Of a stretch of 64,000 bases of DNA, positions 48,501 to 60,279 are shown piece by piece (the stretch's first letter is position 1; every line of letters starts with the position of its first letter). The translations under genes were made by a program, and so were the position numbers. The stretch lies in the NCBI RefSeq assembly GCF_000746525.1, contig NZ_CP009048.1:3031501-3095500 (forward strand), given 5' to 3'. Source of the DNA: Pseudomonas alkylphenolica (GTDB taxonomy: Bacteria > Pseudomonadota > Gammaproteobacteria > Pseudomonadales > Pseudomonadaceae). The notes under the pieces were generated by a model. It did no database searches and was not told the origin of the DNA. It saw only the letters and a program-made list of their open reading frames with translations.

Positions 48501-48761
48501 ATGAACAAACTGACGTTTCCCAACGCCTGCCAGGTGATGCGCTGGTATTTTCATCCGCTGGGCTTCGAGGCCAGCATGGATGCCCCGCGCAGCATGGTTG
48601 CTCGGCTGTTTGACCGGGCCACCGGTGAAACCCTGCTGGCTATCGCCGGAATTCCCTGCGCCACCCTCATGCCCGCTGCCGATGTCGAACGGATCATCGA
48701 AGCCGTCGAAGCCGAACTCGACGCCTTCGAGCCGTCCTGCAACCTGCGCGCCGCAGGCTGA
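48501..48761 (+). CDS. DUF1652 small protein
   Basis: An 86-residue protein starting MNKLTFPNACQVMRWYFHPLG, with TGETLLAIAGIPCATLMPAADVERIIEAVEAEL, the DUF1652 family of small Pseudomonas proteins without known function. GGAGG ends 5 nt before ATG 48501, so this start is preferred over the in-frame ATG at 48489. The roughly 320 bp before it, up to the aminotransferase start, hold no other gene that I can see. Confidence 0.82.
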   Translation: MNKLTFPNACQVMRWYFHPLGFEASMDAPRSMVARLFDRATGETLLAIAGIPCATLMPAADVERIIEAVEAELDAFEPSCNLRAAG

Positions 48762-48763
48762 GC

Positions 48764-50848
48764 TCAGCTGAGTGCCAGTGACTGGCGGGCGCGCTCGATA
48801 TCGACGATAAACCGCTCGGCCGGCAACGGCTGGCCGAGCAGGTAACCCTGTAGCGAGTCGCACCCCAGGCGGGTGAGGAAGTTCTGCTGGCGGTCGGTTT
48901 CCACCCCTTCGGCAACGATGCGCAAGCCCAGGGCCTGACCCAGGGCGACAATCGCCGAGACAATCGCGGCATCATCGCTGTCCTGCTCCAGGTCGCGGAC
49001 GAAACCGCGGTCGATCTTCAACTCGTTGGCCGGCAGGCGCTTGAGGTACATCAGGCTCGAATAGCCGGTGCCAAAGTCGTCGATGGACAGATCCACGCCC
49101 ATGTCCGAAAGCTGCTGCAGCACCGCCATGCTCGCGTCGGCATCGTGCATGGCGGTGGTTTCGGTGATTTCCAGGGTCAGGCTGTTGGCCGGCAACTGAT
49201 GACGCGCCAGTACCTTGGCAACGCTGTCGACCAGCCCGCTGTGGCAGAACTGGATGGCCGAGAGGTTGACCGCTATCCGCCAGTCGCTGTAGCCCTGGTC
49301 AATCCAGGCACGCATTTGCCGGCAGGCTTCATCCAGCACCCATTCGCCAATCGGAATGATCAGCCCGGTTTTCTCTGCCAGGGCGATAAAGCGATCCGGC
49401 AGCAGCAGACCATGCTGCGGATGCTCCCAGCGCAACAGCGCTTCGGCGCCGATGGGCTGGCAGTCCTGGGCATCGAACTTGGGCTGGTAGAACAGGCGGA
49501 ACTGCTTTTGCTCAAGCGCCACCCGCAGGTCCTGGAGCAGTTGCAGCTGCAGGCGCGCATTGCTGTTCATCGACACGTCGAAGAAGCTGTAACCGTTTTT
49601 GCCGGCACTCTTGGCGTGGTACATCGCCGCATCGGCGTTGCGCAGCAGTTCATGCTGGTCGATACCATTGCCCGGGTAGAGGACGATGCCGATACTCGCC
49701 GAGATCTGCAGGCTCTGCTCCGCCACGCGGAAGGCACGGGAAATCAGGTTGACCTGCTTGGCCGCAACGCCCAGGGCGTCGTCAGGCTCCTGCATTTCCA
49801 CCAGCAACACGAACTCGTCGCCGCCGATACGGGCCAGGGTGTCCTGGCTGTGCAGATGGCCGCGCAGGCGCAGTGCCACTTCCTTGAGCAGCAAGTCGCC
49901 CATATGGTGGCCAAAGGCGTCGTTGACCGGTTTGAAGCCGTCCAGGTCGATAAACATCAGGGCGAAACAGCCACCCTGCTCCGCCACCTTGTTGATCGCC
50001 TGGTCGATGCGATCGGCCAGCAGCGTGCGATTGGGCAAACCGGTCAGGGTGTCGTGCAGGGCCAGTTGGGTAAGCTCCTGGTTGGCGCGGGTCAACGAAC
50101 GCGCCAGTTCCGCCGTGCGGGCTTCCAGGCGCGCGTCGAGCACCGAGGTCAGCAGCGCCACCGCCAATACCGCCAGGGTGGTGATCAGCACCAGGTAATC
50201 CAGGCCGTTGCCACTCAGGCCAGTGCCCAGGGCGCCACAGAAACTGCCTTCCGGGAAGTTGGCCGCCGCCATCGCGGTGTAGTGCATGCCGACAATCGCC
50301 ACGCCCATCACTACCGCCGCAGCGCCACGGATCTGCCGGACATACAGGGTTTGCTGACGCAGGCGGAAGGCAATCCACAAGGCTGCCGCCGAAGCCCCCA
50401 CGGCAATTACCAACGACAGGCCGAACAGCAACGGGTCGTAGTCGATGCCTGGCTGCAGCAACAACGCGGCCATGCCGGTGTAATGCATGCTGCTGATACC
50501 CGCGCCCATGATCAGCGCCCCCAGGCCCAACTGGGTCCAGGGCAGGCTCGGCTGACTGACCAGCCACAGGGCAAAGCCGGAAGACAACCCGGCGATCAGC
50601 AGCGACAAAAGCGTCAGGGTCAGGTCGTAGCCCAACGGGATCGGCAAGCTGAAAGCGAGCATGCCGATGAAGTGCATCGACCAGATACCGAACCCCATCG
50701 CCAGCGCGCCACCGCTGATCCACAGGTACACCGCCCGGCCCTTGGCGGTGGCGATGCGTCCGGTCAGGTCGAGTGCGGTATAGGAAGCAAGAATGGCCAC
50801 ACAGAGCGAAATCAACACCAACGAAGAAGAGTAACTACCGATCAGCAT
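48764..50848 (-). CDS. MHYT-GGDEF-EAL cyclic-di-GMP signalling protein
   Basis: The 694-residue protein has an N-terminal seven-helix MHYT sensor with its repeated metal-ligand motif (GFGIWSMHFIGMLAF, GAGISSMHYTGMAALL, GVAIVGMHYTAMAAA). A GGDEF domain (LIGLPNR-type start DTLTGLPNRTLLADRI; active site region ARIGGDEFVLLVE) and an EAL domain follow (GAEALLRWEHPQHG; LEITETTAM; DDFGTGYSSL; KIDRGFV; AEGVET). GGDEF is intact, and the EAL domain has the EALLRW and DDFGTG motifs needed for phosphodiesterase activity, so it may make or break c-di-GMP. The MHYT domain likely senses a gas or redox state through copper. The ATG at 50848 is the first before the membrane domain. Confidence 0.93.
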   Translation of the reverse strand: MLIGSYSSSLVLISLCVAILASYTALDLTGRIATAKGRAVYLWISGGALAMGFGIWSMHFIGMLAFSLPIPLGYDLTLTLLSLLIAGLSSGFALWLVSQPSLPWTQLGLGALIMGAGISSMHYTGMAALLLQPGIDYDPLLFGLSLVIAVGASAAALWIAFRLRQQTLYVRQIRGAAAVVMGVAIVGMHYTAMAAANFPEGSFCGALGTGLSGNGLDYLVLITTLAVLAVALLTSVLDARLEARTAELARSLTRANQELTQLALHDTLTGLPNRTLLADRIDQAINKVAEQGGCFALMFIDLDGFKPVNDAFGHHMGDLLLKEVALRLRGHLHSQDTLARIGGDEFVLLVEMQEPDDALGVAAKQVNLISRAFRVAEQSLQISASIGIVLYPGNGIDQHELLRNADAAMYHAKSAGKNGYSFFDVSMNSNARLQLQLLQDLRVALEQKQFRLFYQPKFDAQDCQPIGAEALLRWEHPQHGLLLPDRFIALAEKTGLIIPIGEWVLDEACRQMRAWIDQGYSDWRIAVNLSAIQFCHSGLVDSVAKVLARHQLPANSLTLEITETTAMHDADASMAVLQQLSDMGVDLSIDDFGTGYSSLMYLKRLPANELKIDRGFVRDLEQDSDDAAIVSAIVALGQALGLRIVAEGVETDRQQNFLTRLGCDSLQGYLLGQPLPAERFIVDIERARQSLALS

Positions 50849-51145
50849 TTGGCCTTCCACAACCCTTGGAACCGGGCACTGGTGCGGCCCGGGTAAAAGC
50901 CGATGATTGTACTCAACCTTTGGCGAAACGCACGGAGTTTTCGATGGCATTTAGCGATGACAACTGAATTGCCAAAAGCCCAATACTCAAACAACAAATA
51001 TCGTTATAAATCATGTAGTTGCATAGCAAATCTAATGTCTGATTTTGCTTATTCATGCAATTTGCAGCAACACACTCATGAAGCGACAGCAAACATTAAC
51101 AATGCTATGCAACTACATGTTTTTATTCATTTTTTATAAGAAAAC
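50849..51145. other. AT-rich intergenic region with a 17-bp inverted repeat
   Basis: Between the MHYT gene start and the opmB stop the DNA is markedly AT-rich. CATGTAGTTGCATAGCA (51012-51028) recurs perfectly inverted at 51103-51119, 74 bp apart. T-rich sequence follows the right arm. No coding frame is convincing. It must contain the MHYT gene promoter and the end of the efflux transcript. Confidence 0.6.
51012..51119. repeat. Perfect 17-bp inverted repeat with 74-bp spacer
   Basis: The arms are CATGTAGTTGCATAGCA and TGCTATGCAACTACATG. It could be ends of a small lost element, paired operator sites, or a long hairpin acting as terminator for opmB on the minus strand. Confidence 0.7.
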
Positions 51146-52633
51146 TCAAGGCGACTCGGCAAACGCCGCCTGCGCATCCCAGCCGCCGCCCAGTGCCGCT
51201 ATCAACTGCACGCTGGCCACCAGCCGCCCCTGCAGCAAGGTCAGCACACTGCGCTCGTTGCTCAGCGCGGTGGTCTGCACGTTGACCACATCCAGGTAGG
51301 CGATCAGCCCCGCCTTGTACTGGTTGCTGGTCAGGCGCAGTGATTCGCGTGCGGCGTCCAGGGCTTCGCTGCGCACCCTGGCTTCGTCCTCGTAGACGTC
51401 GAGCTGCACCAGGTAGTTTTCCACTTCCTTGAAGCCATCGAGCACCGCCTGACGGTACTGCGCCACGGTCTGGTCATAGACCGCTACGGTACGGTCGACT
51501 TCGGCCGAGCGCTGGCCGCCGTCGAACAGGGTCATGGCCAGTTGCGGGCCCACCGACCAGAAGCGGTTGGGCAGGCTGATCCAGTCGTTGAAGCTGCTAC
51601 TGCTGTAGCCGCCACTCATGCTCAGGGTCAGGTCGGGGAAGTACGCAGCACGGGCCACGCCGATGCTGGCGTTGGCCGACATCACCTTGCGCTCGGCCGA
51701 GGCAATGTCCGGGCGACGCTCCAGCAGTTGCGAAGGCAAGGCCACAGGCACCTGGGGCAATGCCGGGATGTCTTTGCTGTCGGCCAGGGCAAAATCGGCC
51801 GGTGCCTTGCCCAGCAGCACGGCAATGGCGTTTTCCAGCTGGGCGCGCTGCCAGACCAGGTCGATCAGGTCGGCCTGGGTACTTTTCAGCTGAGTTTGCG
51901 CCTGGGCTACCGCATCCTTGCCAGACACCCCGGCGCGGTACTGGTTCTCGGTCATGGTCAGCGAGCGCTGATAGGTCGCGACCGTGGCTTCGAGCAGGCG
52001 TTTCTGCTCGTCCATCACCCGCAGTTGCAGGTAGTTCTGCACCAGCTCCGATTGCAGGCTCAGGCGGATCGCCGCCATGTCGGCCAGGCTTGCCTCGGCA
52101 CTGGCCTGGTTGGCGGCCAGGCCGTCCCGCAGCTTGCCCCACAGGTCGGCCTCCCAGCTGACCCCAAGGCTGGTGCTGTAAGTGTCGCGGATGCCGCTGC
52201 TGGAGTTACTCAGGCTCGAGCTGGAACTGCCGGTGCCCTGACTGGAGCGGTTCTTGCCGGCGCTCAGGTCGACGCTGGGGAACAACGCACCACGGGCGCT
52301 GCGCACCAGCGCCTGGGCCTGACGGTACTGGGCTTCGTATTGGGCGACTGTCTGGTTGCTGGCGTTGAGCTGTTCGACCAGGTCGTTCAGTTGGGCATCA
52401 CCGTACAGCTGCCACCAGGCGCCACGGGCCAGGGCGTCGGAAGGATTGGCCTGGGTCCAGCCAGCAGCATGCTTGAACGCCACCGGTTCCGGCGCTTGCG
52501 GGCGCTGGTAGTCCGGGCTCAGGGTGCAGGCGCTGAGCATCGCCAGGCACAGGCTGGAGGCCAGCAGGCGCGAGCCACGGGCGCCCAGCAGTTGCTGCAG
52601 GGAGCGGTCGGAGAGAAACGGACGTCGGGTCAT
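51146..52633 (-). CDS. opmB: Outer-membrane efflux lipoprotein of the NodT/OprM family (OpmB-like)
   Basis: The TolC-like outer-membrane channel of the tripartite pump. The 495-residue protein has a lipobox (LCLAMLSACTLSPDYQRP) and duplicated OEP domains. VAQYEAQYRQAQALVRSARGALFPSVDL and the RRPDIASAERKVMSANASIGVARAAYFPDLTLS repeat are typical of OprM/NodT proteins, as is LTSNQYKAGLIAYLDVVNVQ near the end. It overlaps muxC by 4 nt, closing the four-gene efflux operon. Confidence 0.93.
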   Translation of the reverse strand: MTRRPFLSDRSLQQLLGARGSRLLASSLCLAMLSACTLSPDYQRPQAPEPVAFKHAAGWTQANPSDALARGAWWQLYGDAQLNDLVEQLNASNQTVAQYEAQYRQAQALVRSARGALFPSVDLSAGKNRSSQGTGSSSSSLSNSSSGIRDTYSTSLGVSWEADLWGKLRDGLAANQASAEASLADMAAIRLSLQSELVQNYLQLRVMDEQKRLLEATVATYQRSLTMTENQYRAGVSGKDAVAQAQTQLKSTQADLIDLVWQRAQLENAIAVLLGKAPADFALADSKDIPALPQVPVALPSQLLERRPDIASAERKVMSANASIGVARAAYFPDLTLSMSGGYSSSSFNDWISLPNRFWSVGPQLAMTLFDGGQRSAEVDRTVAVYDQTVAQYRQAVLDGFKEVENYLVQLDVYEDEARVRSEALDAARESLRLTSNQYKAGLIAYLDVVNVQTTALSNERSVLTLLQGRLVASVQLIAALGGGWDAQAAFAESP

Positions 52634-55600
52634 AGCGGGGTTTCCAAAGCAGCGTCGGTGCGCACGCCACGCCAGTGGTTGAAACGATGGCGCAAGCGGT
52701 CCAGATAGAGGTAAACCACCGGGGTGGTGTAAAGCGTGAGGACCTGGCTGAAGACCAGCCCGCCAATGATGGTCAGGCCCAGCGGCTGGCGCATCTCCGA
52801 ACCCTCGGCATGACTGAGCAGCAACGGCAAGGCGCCGAGAATGGCGGCGATGGTGGTCATCAGGATCGGTCGCAGACGCAGCAGACAGGCACGGCGGATC
52901 GATTGCTCCGGGCTCAGCTGTTCATGGCGTTCCAGTTGCAAGGCCAGGTCGATCATCATGATGGCGTTCTTCTTCACCACGCCAATCAACAGGAACAGGC
53001 CGAGCAGGGAAATCAGGCTGAACTCGCTACCCACCACATACAGGGTGAGCAAGGCCCCTACCCCGGCCGACGGCAAGGTCGAGAGAATGGTTAGCGGGTG
53101 AATGTAGCTCTCATAGAGAATCCCCAGCACCAGATACACCGCCAGCAGCGCCCCGAGGATCATGAACGGCTGGCCCTTCTGGCTTTCGGCAAAGGCATCG
53201 CCGGTGCCGCCGAGCTTGGCGATCACGTCCTCGGGCAAGCCGACCTTGGCCACTGCCCGCTCAACTGCAGCCAGTGCCTGGTCCTGACTGTAGCCTTCGG
53301 CGATGTCGAAGTTGATGCTTTCAGAGGCGAACTGGCCTTCGTGGCTGACCCGGTCGTCGGCCAGGCTGTTTTCATAGCGGGCAAAGGTCGCCAGCGGTAC
53401 CCGGGCGCCGTCAGCGGTGATCACCTGGACCTGCTCGAGGCTACGCGGGTCCTGGGCGTATTTGGGGTTGATCTCCATCACCACCTGATACTGGTTCAGG
53501 CTGTCGTAGATGGTCGAAATCTGCCGCTGGCTGTAGGCGTTGTTCAACACCGAGGTGACCATGCTCATGTCGATCCCCAGACGCTTGGCCTGTTCGCGAT
53601 CGACCACCAGGGTGACCTGCTGGGTACCGCCACCTTCGCGGGCATCGATGGCAGTGAGTTCCGGCAGGGCCTTGAACGCCGCGACCACTTTCGGATACCA
53701 CTCGCGCAAAGCGGACAGCTCGCTGCTCTGCAAGGTGTAGAGAAACTGCGAGGTGCTCTGGTCGCGGCCACCGCCGAACTGCAGGTCCTGGTCGGCCATG
53801 AGGAACAGGCGTCCACCAGGCACCTTGGGCATTTCCTTGCGCAAACGCTCGATGATCTTCTGCGCGGATATCTTGCGCTCGCTGATCGGCTTGAGGCGCA
53901 CCAGCACCATGGCGTTATTGGTGCCGCTGTTGCCACCGATAAAGCCGGCGACGCTTTCCACCGCCGGATCCTTGAGCAGGGCCTGACGGTAGATTTCCAT
54001 CTTCGGCTGCATGACCTGGAACGACAGGCCGTCGTCACCGCGGACAAAGCCCATCAACTGACCGGTGTCCTGCTGCGGCAGGAAGGTCTTGGGTACCACC
54101 ACGTACAGGGCGATGTTGACCGCAATGGTCACCAGCAGGCTGGCCAGGGTCAGGCGCCTGTGACGCAGTACCCAGTCGAGGCTGCGCCCATAGCTGGCCA
54201 TCATGCGCTGGTGCAGGTGCTCGCTCCAGCGCTGCAGGCGCGTCTGCCCTTCTTGTGCCTGGGGCTTGAGCCAGCGCGCGCAAAGCATCGGTGTCAGGGT
54301 CAGGGAAACCACCAGCGAGACAACGATCGCCACCGCCAGGGTGATGGAGAACTCGCGGAACAACGAGCCGACGATACCGCCCATGAACAGGATCGAGACG
54401 AACACCACCACCAGCGACAGGTTCATCGACAACAGGGTGAAGCCAACTTCCTTGGAGCCCAGGTAGGCAGCGCGCATCGGCGGCACGCCTTCGTCGATAT
54501 GCCGGGAGATGTTCTCCAGCACCACGATGGCGTCGTCCACCACCAGGCCGGTGGCAAGGATCAGCGCCATCAGCGACATGTTGTTCAACGAGAAGCCGCA
54601 CAGGTACATGGCCGCAAAGGTGCCGACCAGCGACACCGGCACCGCCAGGGTCGGAATCAGCGAGGCACGCAGGTTGCCGAGGAACAGGAACACCACGAGG
54701 ATCACCAGCACCACGGCGATGATCAGGGTGTGCTCGGCTTCCTTGAGGGTCGCCTTGATCACCGGCGAGCGGTCCATGGCCACGTCCAGCTTGACGCTGG
54801 CCGGCATCAGCGACTCCAGGGCCGGCAGCTGCTCCTTGATCTTGTTCACGGTCTCGATGATGTTGGCGCCAGACTGGCGGTTGATCACCAGCAGCACCGC
54901 GTCCTGGTCATTGAAGAAGCCGCTGTTGTAGCGGTTCTCCACCGCGTCGGTGACCTTGGCCACATGGCTCAGGCGCAATACCGCACCGTCCTGGTAACGG
55001 ATCACCAGCGGCTCGTAGTCCTTGGCCTTTTCCAGCTGGTCGTTGGCCTGCACCTGCCAGCTGCGCTGAGGGTCTTCGATAAAACCCTTGGGCCGGCGCT
55101 GGTTGGCGTTGGCGATGGTCTGGCGCACATCGTCCAGCGCCACGCCGTACTGATTGAGCAATTGCGGTTCGAGTTCGATGCGCACCGCCGGCAGCGAACT
55201 GCCGCCGATCTGCACCTCGCCTACCCCCGGCACCTGGGACAGACTCTGCGACAGGATGGTCGAGGCCAGGTCGTAGAGCTGGCCCTTCTGCAGCACGCTG
55301 GAGGTCAGCGCCAGGACCATGATCGGCGCCTGCGACGGATTGAACTTCTTGTAGGTCGGCATGCTGCGCATACCGCTGGGCAACAGGTTGCGCGAGGCGT
55401 TGATCGCCGCCTGCACTTCGCGCGCGGCCGCATCGATATCACGGCCCTGGTCAAAGCCGAGAATCACCCGGGTCGAGCCCTGGCTGGAATTGCTGGTGAG
55501 CGTAGTGACCCCGGATATCGCGCCCATGGAGCGCTCCAGTGGAGTCGCCACGGTTGAGGCCATCACCTCGGGGCTGGCCCCCGGCAGGTTGGCCTGGACC

Positions 55601-55737
55601 ACGATCACCGGGAACTCGATCTGCGGCAGCGGCGCCACCGGCAACAGGCCGAAGCTGACACCACCCAGCAGCATGATCGCCAGGCTCAGGAGCATGGTCG
55701 CCACCGGGCGGCGGATAAAGGGTGCGGAGAGGTTCAT
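52630..55737 (-). CDS. muxC: RND efflux transporter subunit MuxC/MdtC-like
   Basis: An inner-membrane RND pump of 1035 residues. It starts [29 protein letters not shown]. The fourth helix [29 protein letters not shown] carries the proton-relay Asp pair. [32 protein letters not shown] and [19 protein letters not shown] are conserved RND motifs. Two different adjacent RND genes are the mark of the MdtBC/MuxBC type of heteromeric pump. It overlaps its neighbours by 4 nt on each side. Confidence 0.95.
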   Translation of the reverse strand: MNLSAPFIRRPVATMLLSLAIMLLGGVSFGLLPVAPLPQIEFPVIVVQANLPGASPEVMASTVATPLERSMGAISGVTTLTSNSSQGSTRVILGFDQGRDIDAAAREVQAAINASRNLLPSGMRSMPTYKKFNPSQAPIMVLALTSSVLQKGQLYDLASTILSQSLSQVPGVGEVQIGGSSLPAVRIELEPQLLNQYGVALDDVRQTIANANQRRPKGFIEDPQRSWQVQANDQLEKAKDYEPLVIRYQDGAVLRLSHVAKVTDAVENRYNSGFFNDQDAVLLVINRQSGANIIETVNKIKEQLPALESLMPASVKLDVAMDRSPVIKATLKEAEHTLIIAVVLVILVVFLFLGNLRASLIPTLAVPVSLVGTFAAMYLCGFSLNNMSLMALILATGLVVDDAIVVLENISRHIDEGVPPMRAAYLGSKEVGFTLLSMNLSLVVVFVSILFMGGIVGSLFREFSITLAVAIVVSLVVSLTLTPMLCARWLKPQAQEGQTRLQRWSEHLHQRMMASYGRSLDWVLRHRRLTLASLLVTIAVNIALYVVVPKTFLPQQDTGQLMGFVRGDDGLSFQVMQPKMEIYRQALLKDPAVESVAGFIGGNSGTNNAMVLVRLKPISERKISAQKIIERLRKEMPKVPGGRLFLMADQDLQFGGGRDQSTSQFLYTLQSSELSALREWYPKVVAAFKALPELTAIDAREGGGTQQVTLVVDREQAKRLGIDMSMVTSVLNNAYSQRQISTIYDSLNQYQVVMEINPKYAQDPRSLEQVQVITADGARVPLATFARYENSLADDRVSHEGQFASESINFDIAEGYSQDQALAAVERAVAKVGLPEDVIAKLGGTGDAFAESQKGQPFMILGALLAVYLVLGILYESYIHPLTILSTLPSAGVGALLTLYVVGSEFSLISLLGLFLLIGVVKKNAIMMIDLALQLERHEQLSPEQSIRRACLLRLRPILMTTIAAILGALPLLLSHAEGSEMRQPLGLTIIGGLVFSQVLTLYTTPVVYLYLDRLRHRFNHWRGVRTDAALETPL

Positions 55738-58700
55738 GACAGGTCCTGCACCGCGGCGTCAGGTTGCGGGCGCATGCGCCGCGCCAGGCGATCGAAGTAC
55801 AGGTAGATGACCGGCGTGGTGAACAGCGTCAGCACCTGGCTGACCAGCAGCCCGCCGACCATCACCAGACCCAGCGGCTGGCGCAGCTCGGCGCCGGAAC
55901 CGGTGGCGAGCATCAGCGGGATGGCGCCAAACAGGGCCGCCAGGGTGGTCATCAGAATCGGCCGGAAGCGCAGCAGCGCCGCTTGGTAGATCGCCGCTTC
56001 CGGTGCCATGCCCTGGTTGCGCTCGGCCTCGAGGGCGAAGTCGATCATCATGATCGCGTTCTTCTTGACGATACCGATCAGCAGAATGATGCCGATGATG
56101 GCGATCATGCCCAGGTCGTTGCCGGACAGGATCAGCGCCAGCAAGGCGCCCACCGCCGCCGACGGCAGGGTCGAGAGGATGGTGACCGGATGGATGTAGC
56201 TCTCGTAGAGCACGCCAAGCACGATGTACATGGTCACCACCGCCGCCAGAATCAGCAGCAAGGTGCTCGACAGCGAGTTCTGGAACGCTTCGGCCGCGCC
56301 CTGGAAGCGGGTCTGCACGCCGACCGGCATGCCGATCTCCTGCTGCACCTGCTCGATCGCCTTGACCGCCTCACCGAGGGCCACGCCTTCGGCCAGGTTG
56401 AACGACATCATCACCGCCGGGAACTGGCCGATATGGGCAATTGCCAGCTGCGCCTGACGCTGTTCGATACGCGCCAGGCTCGACAGCCGCACCTGGCCGC
56501 CATCGGTGGCTTTGACGTGGATCTGCTCGAGCACCTGTGGCCCCAGGCTGGAAGCGGCTTCGGCCTGCAGCACCACGCGGTACTGGCTGGCCTGGGTGTA
56601 AATGGTCGAGATCTGGCGCTGGCCGAAGGCGTCGTACAGGGCGTTGGTGATGTCGGCGACGTTGATGCCCAGGCGGCTGGCGGCATCCCGGTCGATCACC
56701 AGGAATACTTGCAGGCCCTTGTCCTGCAGGTCGCTGGCGACATCGGTGAGTTCCGGGCGCTGTTGCAGGGCATCGACCAGCTTGCCGCTCCACAGCGCCA
56801 GCAGTTCGGCGTCCGGGGACGACAGGCTGAACTGGTACTGGGTGCGGCTGACCCGGTCTTCGATGCTCAGGTCTTGCACCGGCTGCATGAACAGACGGAT
56901 GCCGACCAGCTTGTCGACCTGCGGCTGCAGCCGGGCGATCACCTGGGCGGCGGTCAGGTCGCGCTCGCCATGGGGCTTGAGGTTGATCAACAGACGCCCG
57001 CTGTTGAGCGTGGCGTTGTCACCGTCGACGCCGATGTAGGACGACAGGCTCTGCACCGCCGGATCCTGAAGGATCACCGCACTGAGCTGTTGCTGGCGCT
57101 CGCTCATGGCGGCAAAAGACACCGACTGCGGCGCTTCGGAAATACCCTGGATCACCCCGGTGTCCTGTGCCGGGAAGAAGCCCTTGGGCACCACCAGGTA
57201 CAACAGCACGGTCAGGGCCAGGGTCGCCACCGCTACCAGCAAGGTCAGCGGCTGGCGCTTGAGCACCCACTGCAGGCCACGGCCATACCAGGCGATCATC
57301 CAGTCAATCCAGGCACCGCTGGCACGGTAGAAGCGCCCCTGCTCCTGCTCGGTGGGCTCGCGCTTGAGCAGGCGCGCGCACATCATCGGCGTCAAGGTCA
57401 GCGACACGACCAGGGAAATCAGGATCGCCACCGCCAGGGTGATGGCGAATTCACGGAACAGGCGCCCTACCACATCGGCCATGAACAGCAGCGGGATCAA
57501 CACCGCGATCAGCGAGAAAGTCAGCGAGATCAGTGTGAAACCAATCTGCCGGGCACCCTTGAGCGCCGCCTGCATGGGGCTTTCGCCTTCCTCGATGTGC
57601 CGGGAAATGTTCTCCAGCATGACAATCGCATCGTCGACGACAAAACCGGTGGCGATGGTCAGCGCCATCAGGGTCAGGTTGTTGATCGAGAACCCGGCCA
57701 GGTGCATCACCGCAAAGGTGCCGATCAGCGACAGCGGCACGGCCACCGACGGAATGATCGTCGCGCTGAAGCGGCGCAGGAACACGAAGGTCACCATCAC
57801 TACCAGGGCGATGGCCAGCAGCAGTTCGTGCTGAACATCCTTGACCGAGGCGCGGATGGTCTGAGTGCGGTCGGTGAGTACGCTGACATCAAGGCCGGCC
57901 GGCAGGTTGTCGGTGATCGACGGCAGCAGGGTCTTGATCCGGTCAACCACCTCGATAACGTTTGCGCCCGGCTGACGCTGGATGTTCAACAGCACTGCCT
58001 GGTTCTGGTTGGCCCAGGCCGCCAGGCGCTCGTTTTCGGCGCCGTCGACAATCTCGGCGACGTCCTTCAGGCGCAGCGGCGCACCGTTGTTGTACGCCAG
58101 GATCAGGTTGGCGTACTCCTCGGGGGAACGCAGTTGGTCGTTGGCGTCGAGCATCGACACCCGCGTCGGGCCGTCGAAGTTGCCTTTCGGCTGGTTGACG
58201 TTGGAGGCGCCGATCAGGGTGCGCACATCCGCAAGGTTGAGTCCGGCAGACGCCAGGGCATCAGGGTTGACCTTGATCCGCACCGCCTGGCGCTGACCGC
58301 CGGCGATGCTGACCATGCCGACGCCGCTGATCTGCGCGATTTTCTGCGCCACGCGGGTGTCGACCAGGTCGTTGAGCTTGGGCAGCGGCATGGTTTTCGA
58401 CGAAATGGCCAGGGTCAGCACCGGGGTGTCGGCCGGGTTGACCTTGTTGTACACCGGCGGTGCTGGCAGGTCGCTGGGCAACAGGTTGCTGGCGGCGTTG
58501 ATCGCCGCCTGGACCTGCTGCTCGGCAACGTCCATGTTCATGTCCAGGCTGAAGCGCAAGGTCAGCACCGAAGCGCCGCCGGAGCTGGTCGAGGCCATCT
58601 GGGTCAGGCCCGGCATCTGCCCGAACTGGCGCTCCAGCGGCGCAGTGACTGCGCTGGTCATTACTTGCGGGCTGGCACCCGGATACAGGGTCATGACCCG

Positions 58701-58835
58701 GATGGTCGGGTAATCGACCTGCGGCAACGCCGCCACAGGCAGCAAGGTGTAGGCGATCAGGCCGGCCAGGACAATGGCCAGCATGCTCAGGGTGGTCGCC
58801 ACCGGGCGCAGGATGAACAGCCGCGAGAGGTTCAT
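55734..58835 (-). CDS. muxB: RND efflux transporter subunit MuxB/MdtB-like
   Basis: A 1033-residue RND subunit that works with MuxC as a heterotrimer. The start is [59 protein letters not shown] is the proton-relay helix, and [32 protein letters not shown] and [19 protein letters not shown] are the RND signatures. The P. aeruginosa MuxABC-OpmB and E. coli MdtABC systems expel novobiocin, bile-type and other compounds. Start and stop each overlap neighbouring genes by 4 nt. Confidence 0.95.
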   Translation of the reverse strand: MNLSRLFILRPVATTLSMLAIVLAGLIAYTLLPVAALPQVDYPTIRVMTLYPGASPQVMTSAVTAPLERQFGQMPGLTQMASTSSGGASVLTLRFSLDMNMDVAEQQVQAAINAASNLLPSDLPAPPVYNKVNPADTPVLTLAISSKTMPLPKLNDLVDTRVAQKIAQISGVGMVSIAGGQRQAVRIKVNPDALASAGLNLADVRTLIGASNVNQPKGNFDGPTRVSMLDANDQLRSPEEYANLILAYNNGAPLRLKDVAEIVDGAENERLAAWANQNQAVLLNIQRQPGANVIEVVDRIKTLLPSITDNLPAGLDVSVLTDRTQTIRASVKDVQHELLLAIALVVMVTFVFLRRFSATIIPSVAVPLSLIGTFAVMHLAGFSINNLTLMALTIATGFVVDDAIVMLENISRHIEEGESPMQAALKGARQIGFTLISLTFSLIAVLIPLLFMADVVGRLFREFAITLAVAILISLVVSLTLTPMMCARLLKREPTEQEQGRFYRASGAWIDWMIAWYGRGLQWVLKRQPLTLLVAVATLALTVLLYLVVPKGFFPAQDTGVIQGISEAPQSVSFAAMSERQQQLSAVILQDPAVQSLSSYIGVDGDNATLNSGRLLINLKPHGERDLTAAQVIARLQPQVDKLVGIRLFMQPVQDLSIEDRVSRTQYQFSLSSPDAELLALWSGKLVDALQQRPELTDVASDLQDKGLQVFLVIDRDAASRLGINVADITNALYDAFGQRQISTIYTQASQYRVVLQAEAASSLGPQVLEQIHVKATDGGQVRLSSLARIEQRQAQLAIAHIGQFPAVMMSFNLAEGVALGEAVKAIEQVQQEIGMPVGVQTRFQGAAEAFQNSLSSTLLLILAAVVTMYIVLGVLYESYIHPVTILSTLPSAAVGALLALILSGNDLGMIAIIGIILLIGIVKKNAIMMIDFALEAERNQGMAPEAAIYQAALLRFRPILMTTLAALFGAIPLMLATGSGAELRQPLGLVMVGGLLVSQVLTLFTTPVIYLYFDRLARRMRPQPDAAVQDLS

Positions 58836-60115
58836 GCGCCGGCCTTGTCCTTGCGGTCCGCGGCAGCGGAAGCATCGTTGTTGTCCTGCCCCTGCAGGTG
58901 CTGGCCAGGGGTTTCCGGGACTTGCGAGCTGTCGTTGACCACTTCTACCTCACTGCCGTCACGCAAGCGGTCGGTACCTTCAAGCACCACCCGCTCGCCC
59001 TTGGCCAGGCCTGCGGTGACCACGGTGTGGTCGCCGTCGCTGGCGCCGAGGGTGAGTTTGCGGATGCGCACCTTGTTCTCGCCTTCCATGACATACACAA
59101 AGGAGCCGTCGGTGCCGAACTGGATGGCGGCCGAAGGCGCCAGCACCACGTTGGTCAAGGTGTCGGCCAGCAGGCGCACGTTGACGAACTGGTTGGGGAA
59201 CAGCACTTCGTTCTGGTTCTCGAAGAACGCCTTGAACTTCAGGGTGCCAGTGGTGGTGTCGATCTGGTTGTCGAGGCTGCGCAACTCGCCGACGGCCTGC
59301 TGCTTGAGGTCGCCGCGGTCCCAAGCTTCAACCGGCAACTTGGCGCCGCTGCGGTAGCGGGCCAGCACGGTGCTGAGCTCCGACTCGGGCAAGGTAAAGG
59401 CCACGGTGATCGGCTGGGTCTGGGTAATCACCACCAGTGCCGTGGTGTCGTTGGCTGCCACCAGGTTGCCGACGTCGAGCTGACGCAGGCCCAGGCGGCC
59501 GGTGATCGGTGCGCGGATACGGGTGAAATCCAGGTTCAGCTTGGCATCGCCGACCGCCGCCTGGTTGGTCTTGATGGTGCCCTGGAACTGGCCGACCAGC
59601 GCCACCTGAGTGTCGAGGGTCTGCTTGGCGATACTGTCTTCGGCGTACAGGCCTTTATAGCGTTCCAGGTCGATCTGGGCGTTTTTCAGCTGCGCCAGGT
59701 TCTGTGCCAGGGTGCCTTCGGCCTGTTGCAGGGCGATCTGGTAGCTGCGCGGGTCGATCTCGGCGAGCAGGTCGCCGGCCTTGACCTTCTGCCCTTCCTG
59801 GAAGTTGACCTTGACCAGCTCGCCACCTACCCGGCTACGGACGTTGACGGTATTGGTCGCGGTCACCGTGCCCAGGGCCTTGAGGTAGACCGGGAAGTTG
59901 CCGACAGTAGCCGGTTCGACGCGCACCGGCACCGGCCCGGCAAAGGCCCCGAAGCCTGGTCGCCCGCCCTTGCCACCGGGTGCGCCGGCAGCCTTGTGCG
60001 CCGCTGGAGACGGCCACAGCCACCAGCACAGGCCGGCAACCAGCAGCAGGATCAGCAGGCCGACAAGCCAGCGACGAGGGGAACGGGAACGAGAAAGCAT
60101 CGGTTGATCGACCAT
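58832..60115 (-). CDS. muxA: Periplasmic adaptor (membrane-fusion protein) MuxA/MdtA-like
   Basis: About 427 residues with an N-terminal membrane anchor ([20 protein letters not shown]), the beta-barrel/lipoyl segments ([45 protein letters not shown]), a helical hairpin rich in Gln/Ala, and a C-terminal extension. It links the RND pair to OpmB. The ATG at 60115 is taken; no good ribosome site is visible there, and a TTG 20 codons upstream is possible. It is the first gene of the efflux operon; promoter elements before it were not clear. Confidence 0.92.
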   Translation of the reverse strand: MVDQPMLSRSRSPRRWLVGLLILLLVAGLCWWLWPSPAAHKAAGAPGGKGGRPGFGAFAGPVPVRVEPATVGNFPVYLKALGTVTATNTVNVRSRVGGELVKVNFQEGQKVKAGDLLAEIDPRSYQIALQQAEGTLAQNLAQLKNAQIDLERYKGLYAEDSIAKQTLDTQVALVGQFQGTIKTNQAAVGDAKLNLDFTRIRAPITGRLGLRQLDVGNLVAANDTTALVVITQTQPITVAFTLPESELSTVLARYRSGAKLPVEAWDRGDLKQQAVGELRSLDNQIDTTTGTLKFKAFFENQNEVLFPNQFVNVRLLADTLTNVVLAPSAAIQFGTDGSFVYVMEGENKVRIRKLTLGASDGDHTVVTAGLAKGERVVLEGTDRLRDGSEVEVVNDSSQVPETPGQHLQGQDNNDASAAADRKDKAGA

Positions 60116-60230
60116 TGGACTGGAAAGAATTCTTTTGAGGAGGCTGAACGATAAGCACTGCAGCGGGATAAGCAAAGCGCCTTTACCGGCAATTTACCTT
60201 GAGCTTACGTTGCTAAGACAATGAACTATA

Positions 60231-60262
60231 AATAAAAACGGCCTGGACTATGTCCAGGCCGT
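60231..60262 (-). terminator. Rho-independent terminator after tpx
   Basis: ACGGCCTGGAC and GTCCAGGCCGT pair around a 3-nt loop. On the minus strand a run of T residues (aataaaa on plus) follows. It lies between tpx and muxA on the minus strand and should separate the two. Confidence 0.85.
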
Positions 60263-60279
60263 AACAATTGCTAACACCT

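Noticed and set aside
55764..59357. Very long open frame on the plus strand opposite muxB
   Set aside because: It is an antisense frame of a GC-rich RND gene with repetitive Gln/His/Arg composition and no family motifs; the minus-strand genes have clear RND and adaptor signatures.
60116..60230. A clear promoter for the muxABC-opmB operon
   Set aside because: AT-rich sequence is present but no convincing -35/-10 pair or operator could be named.
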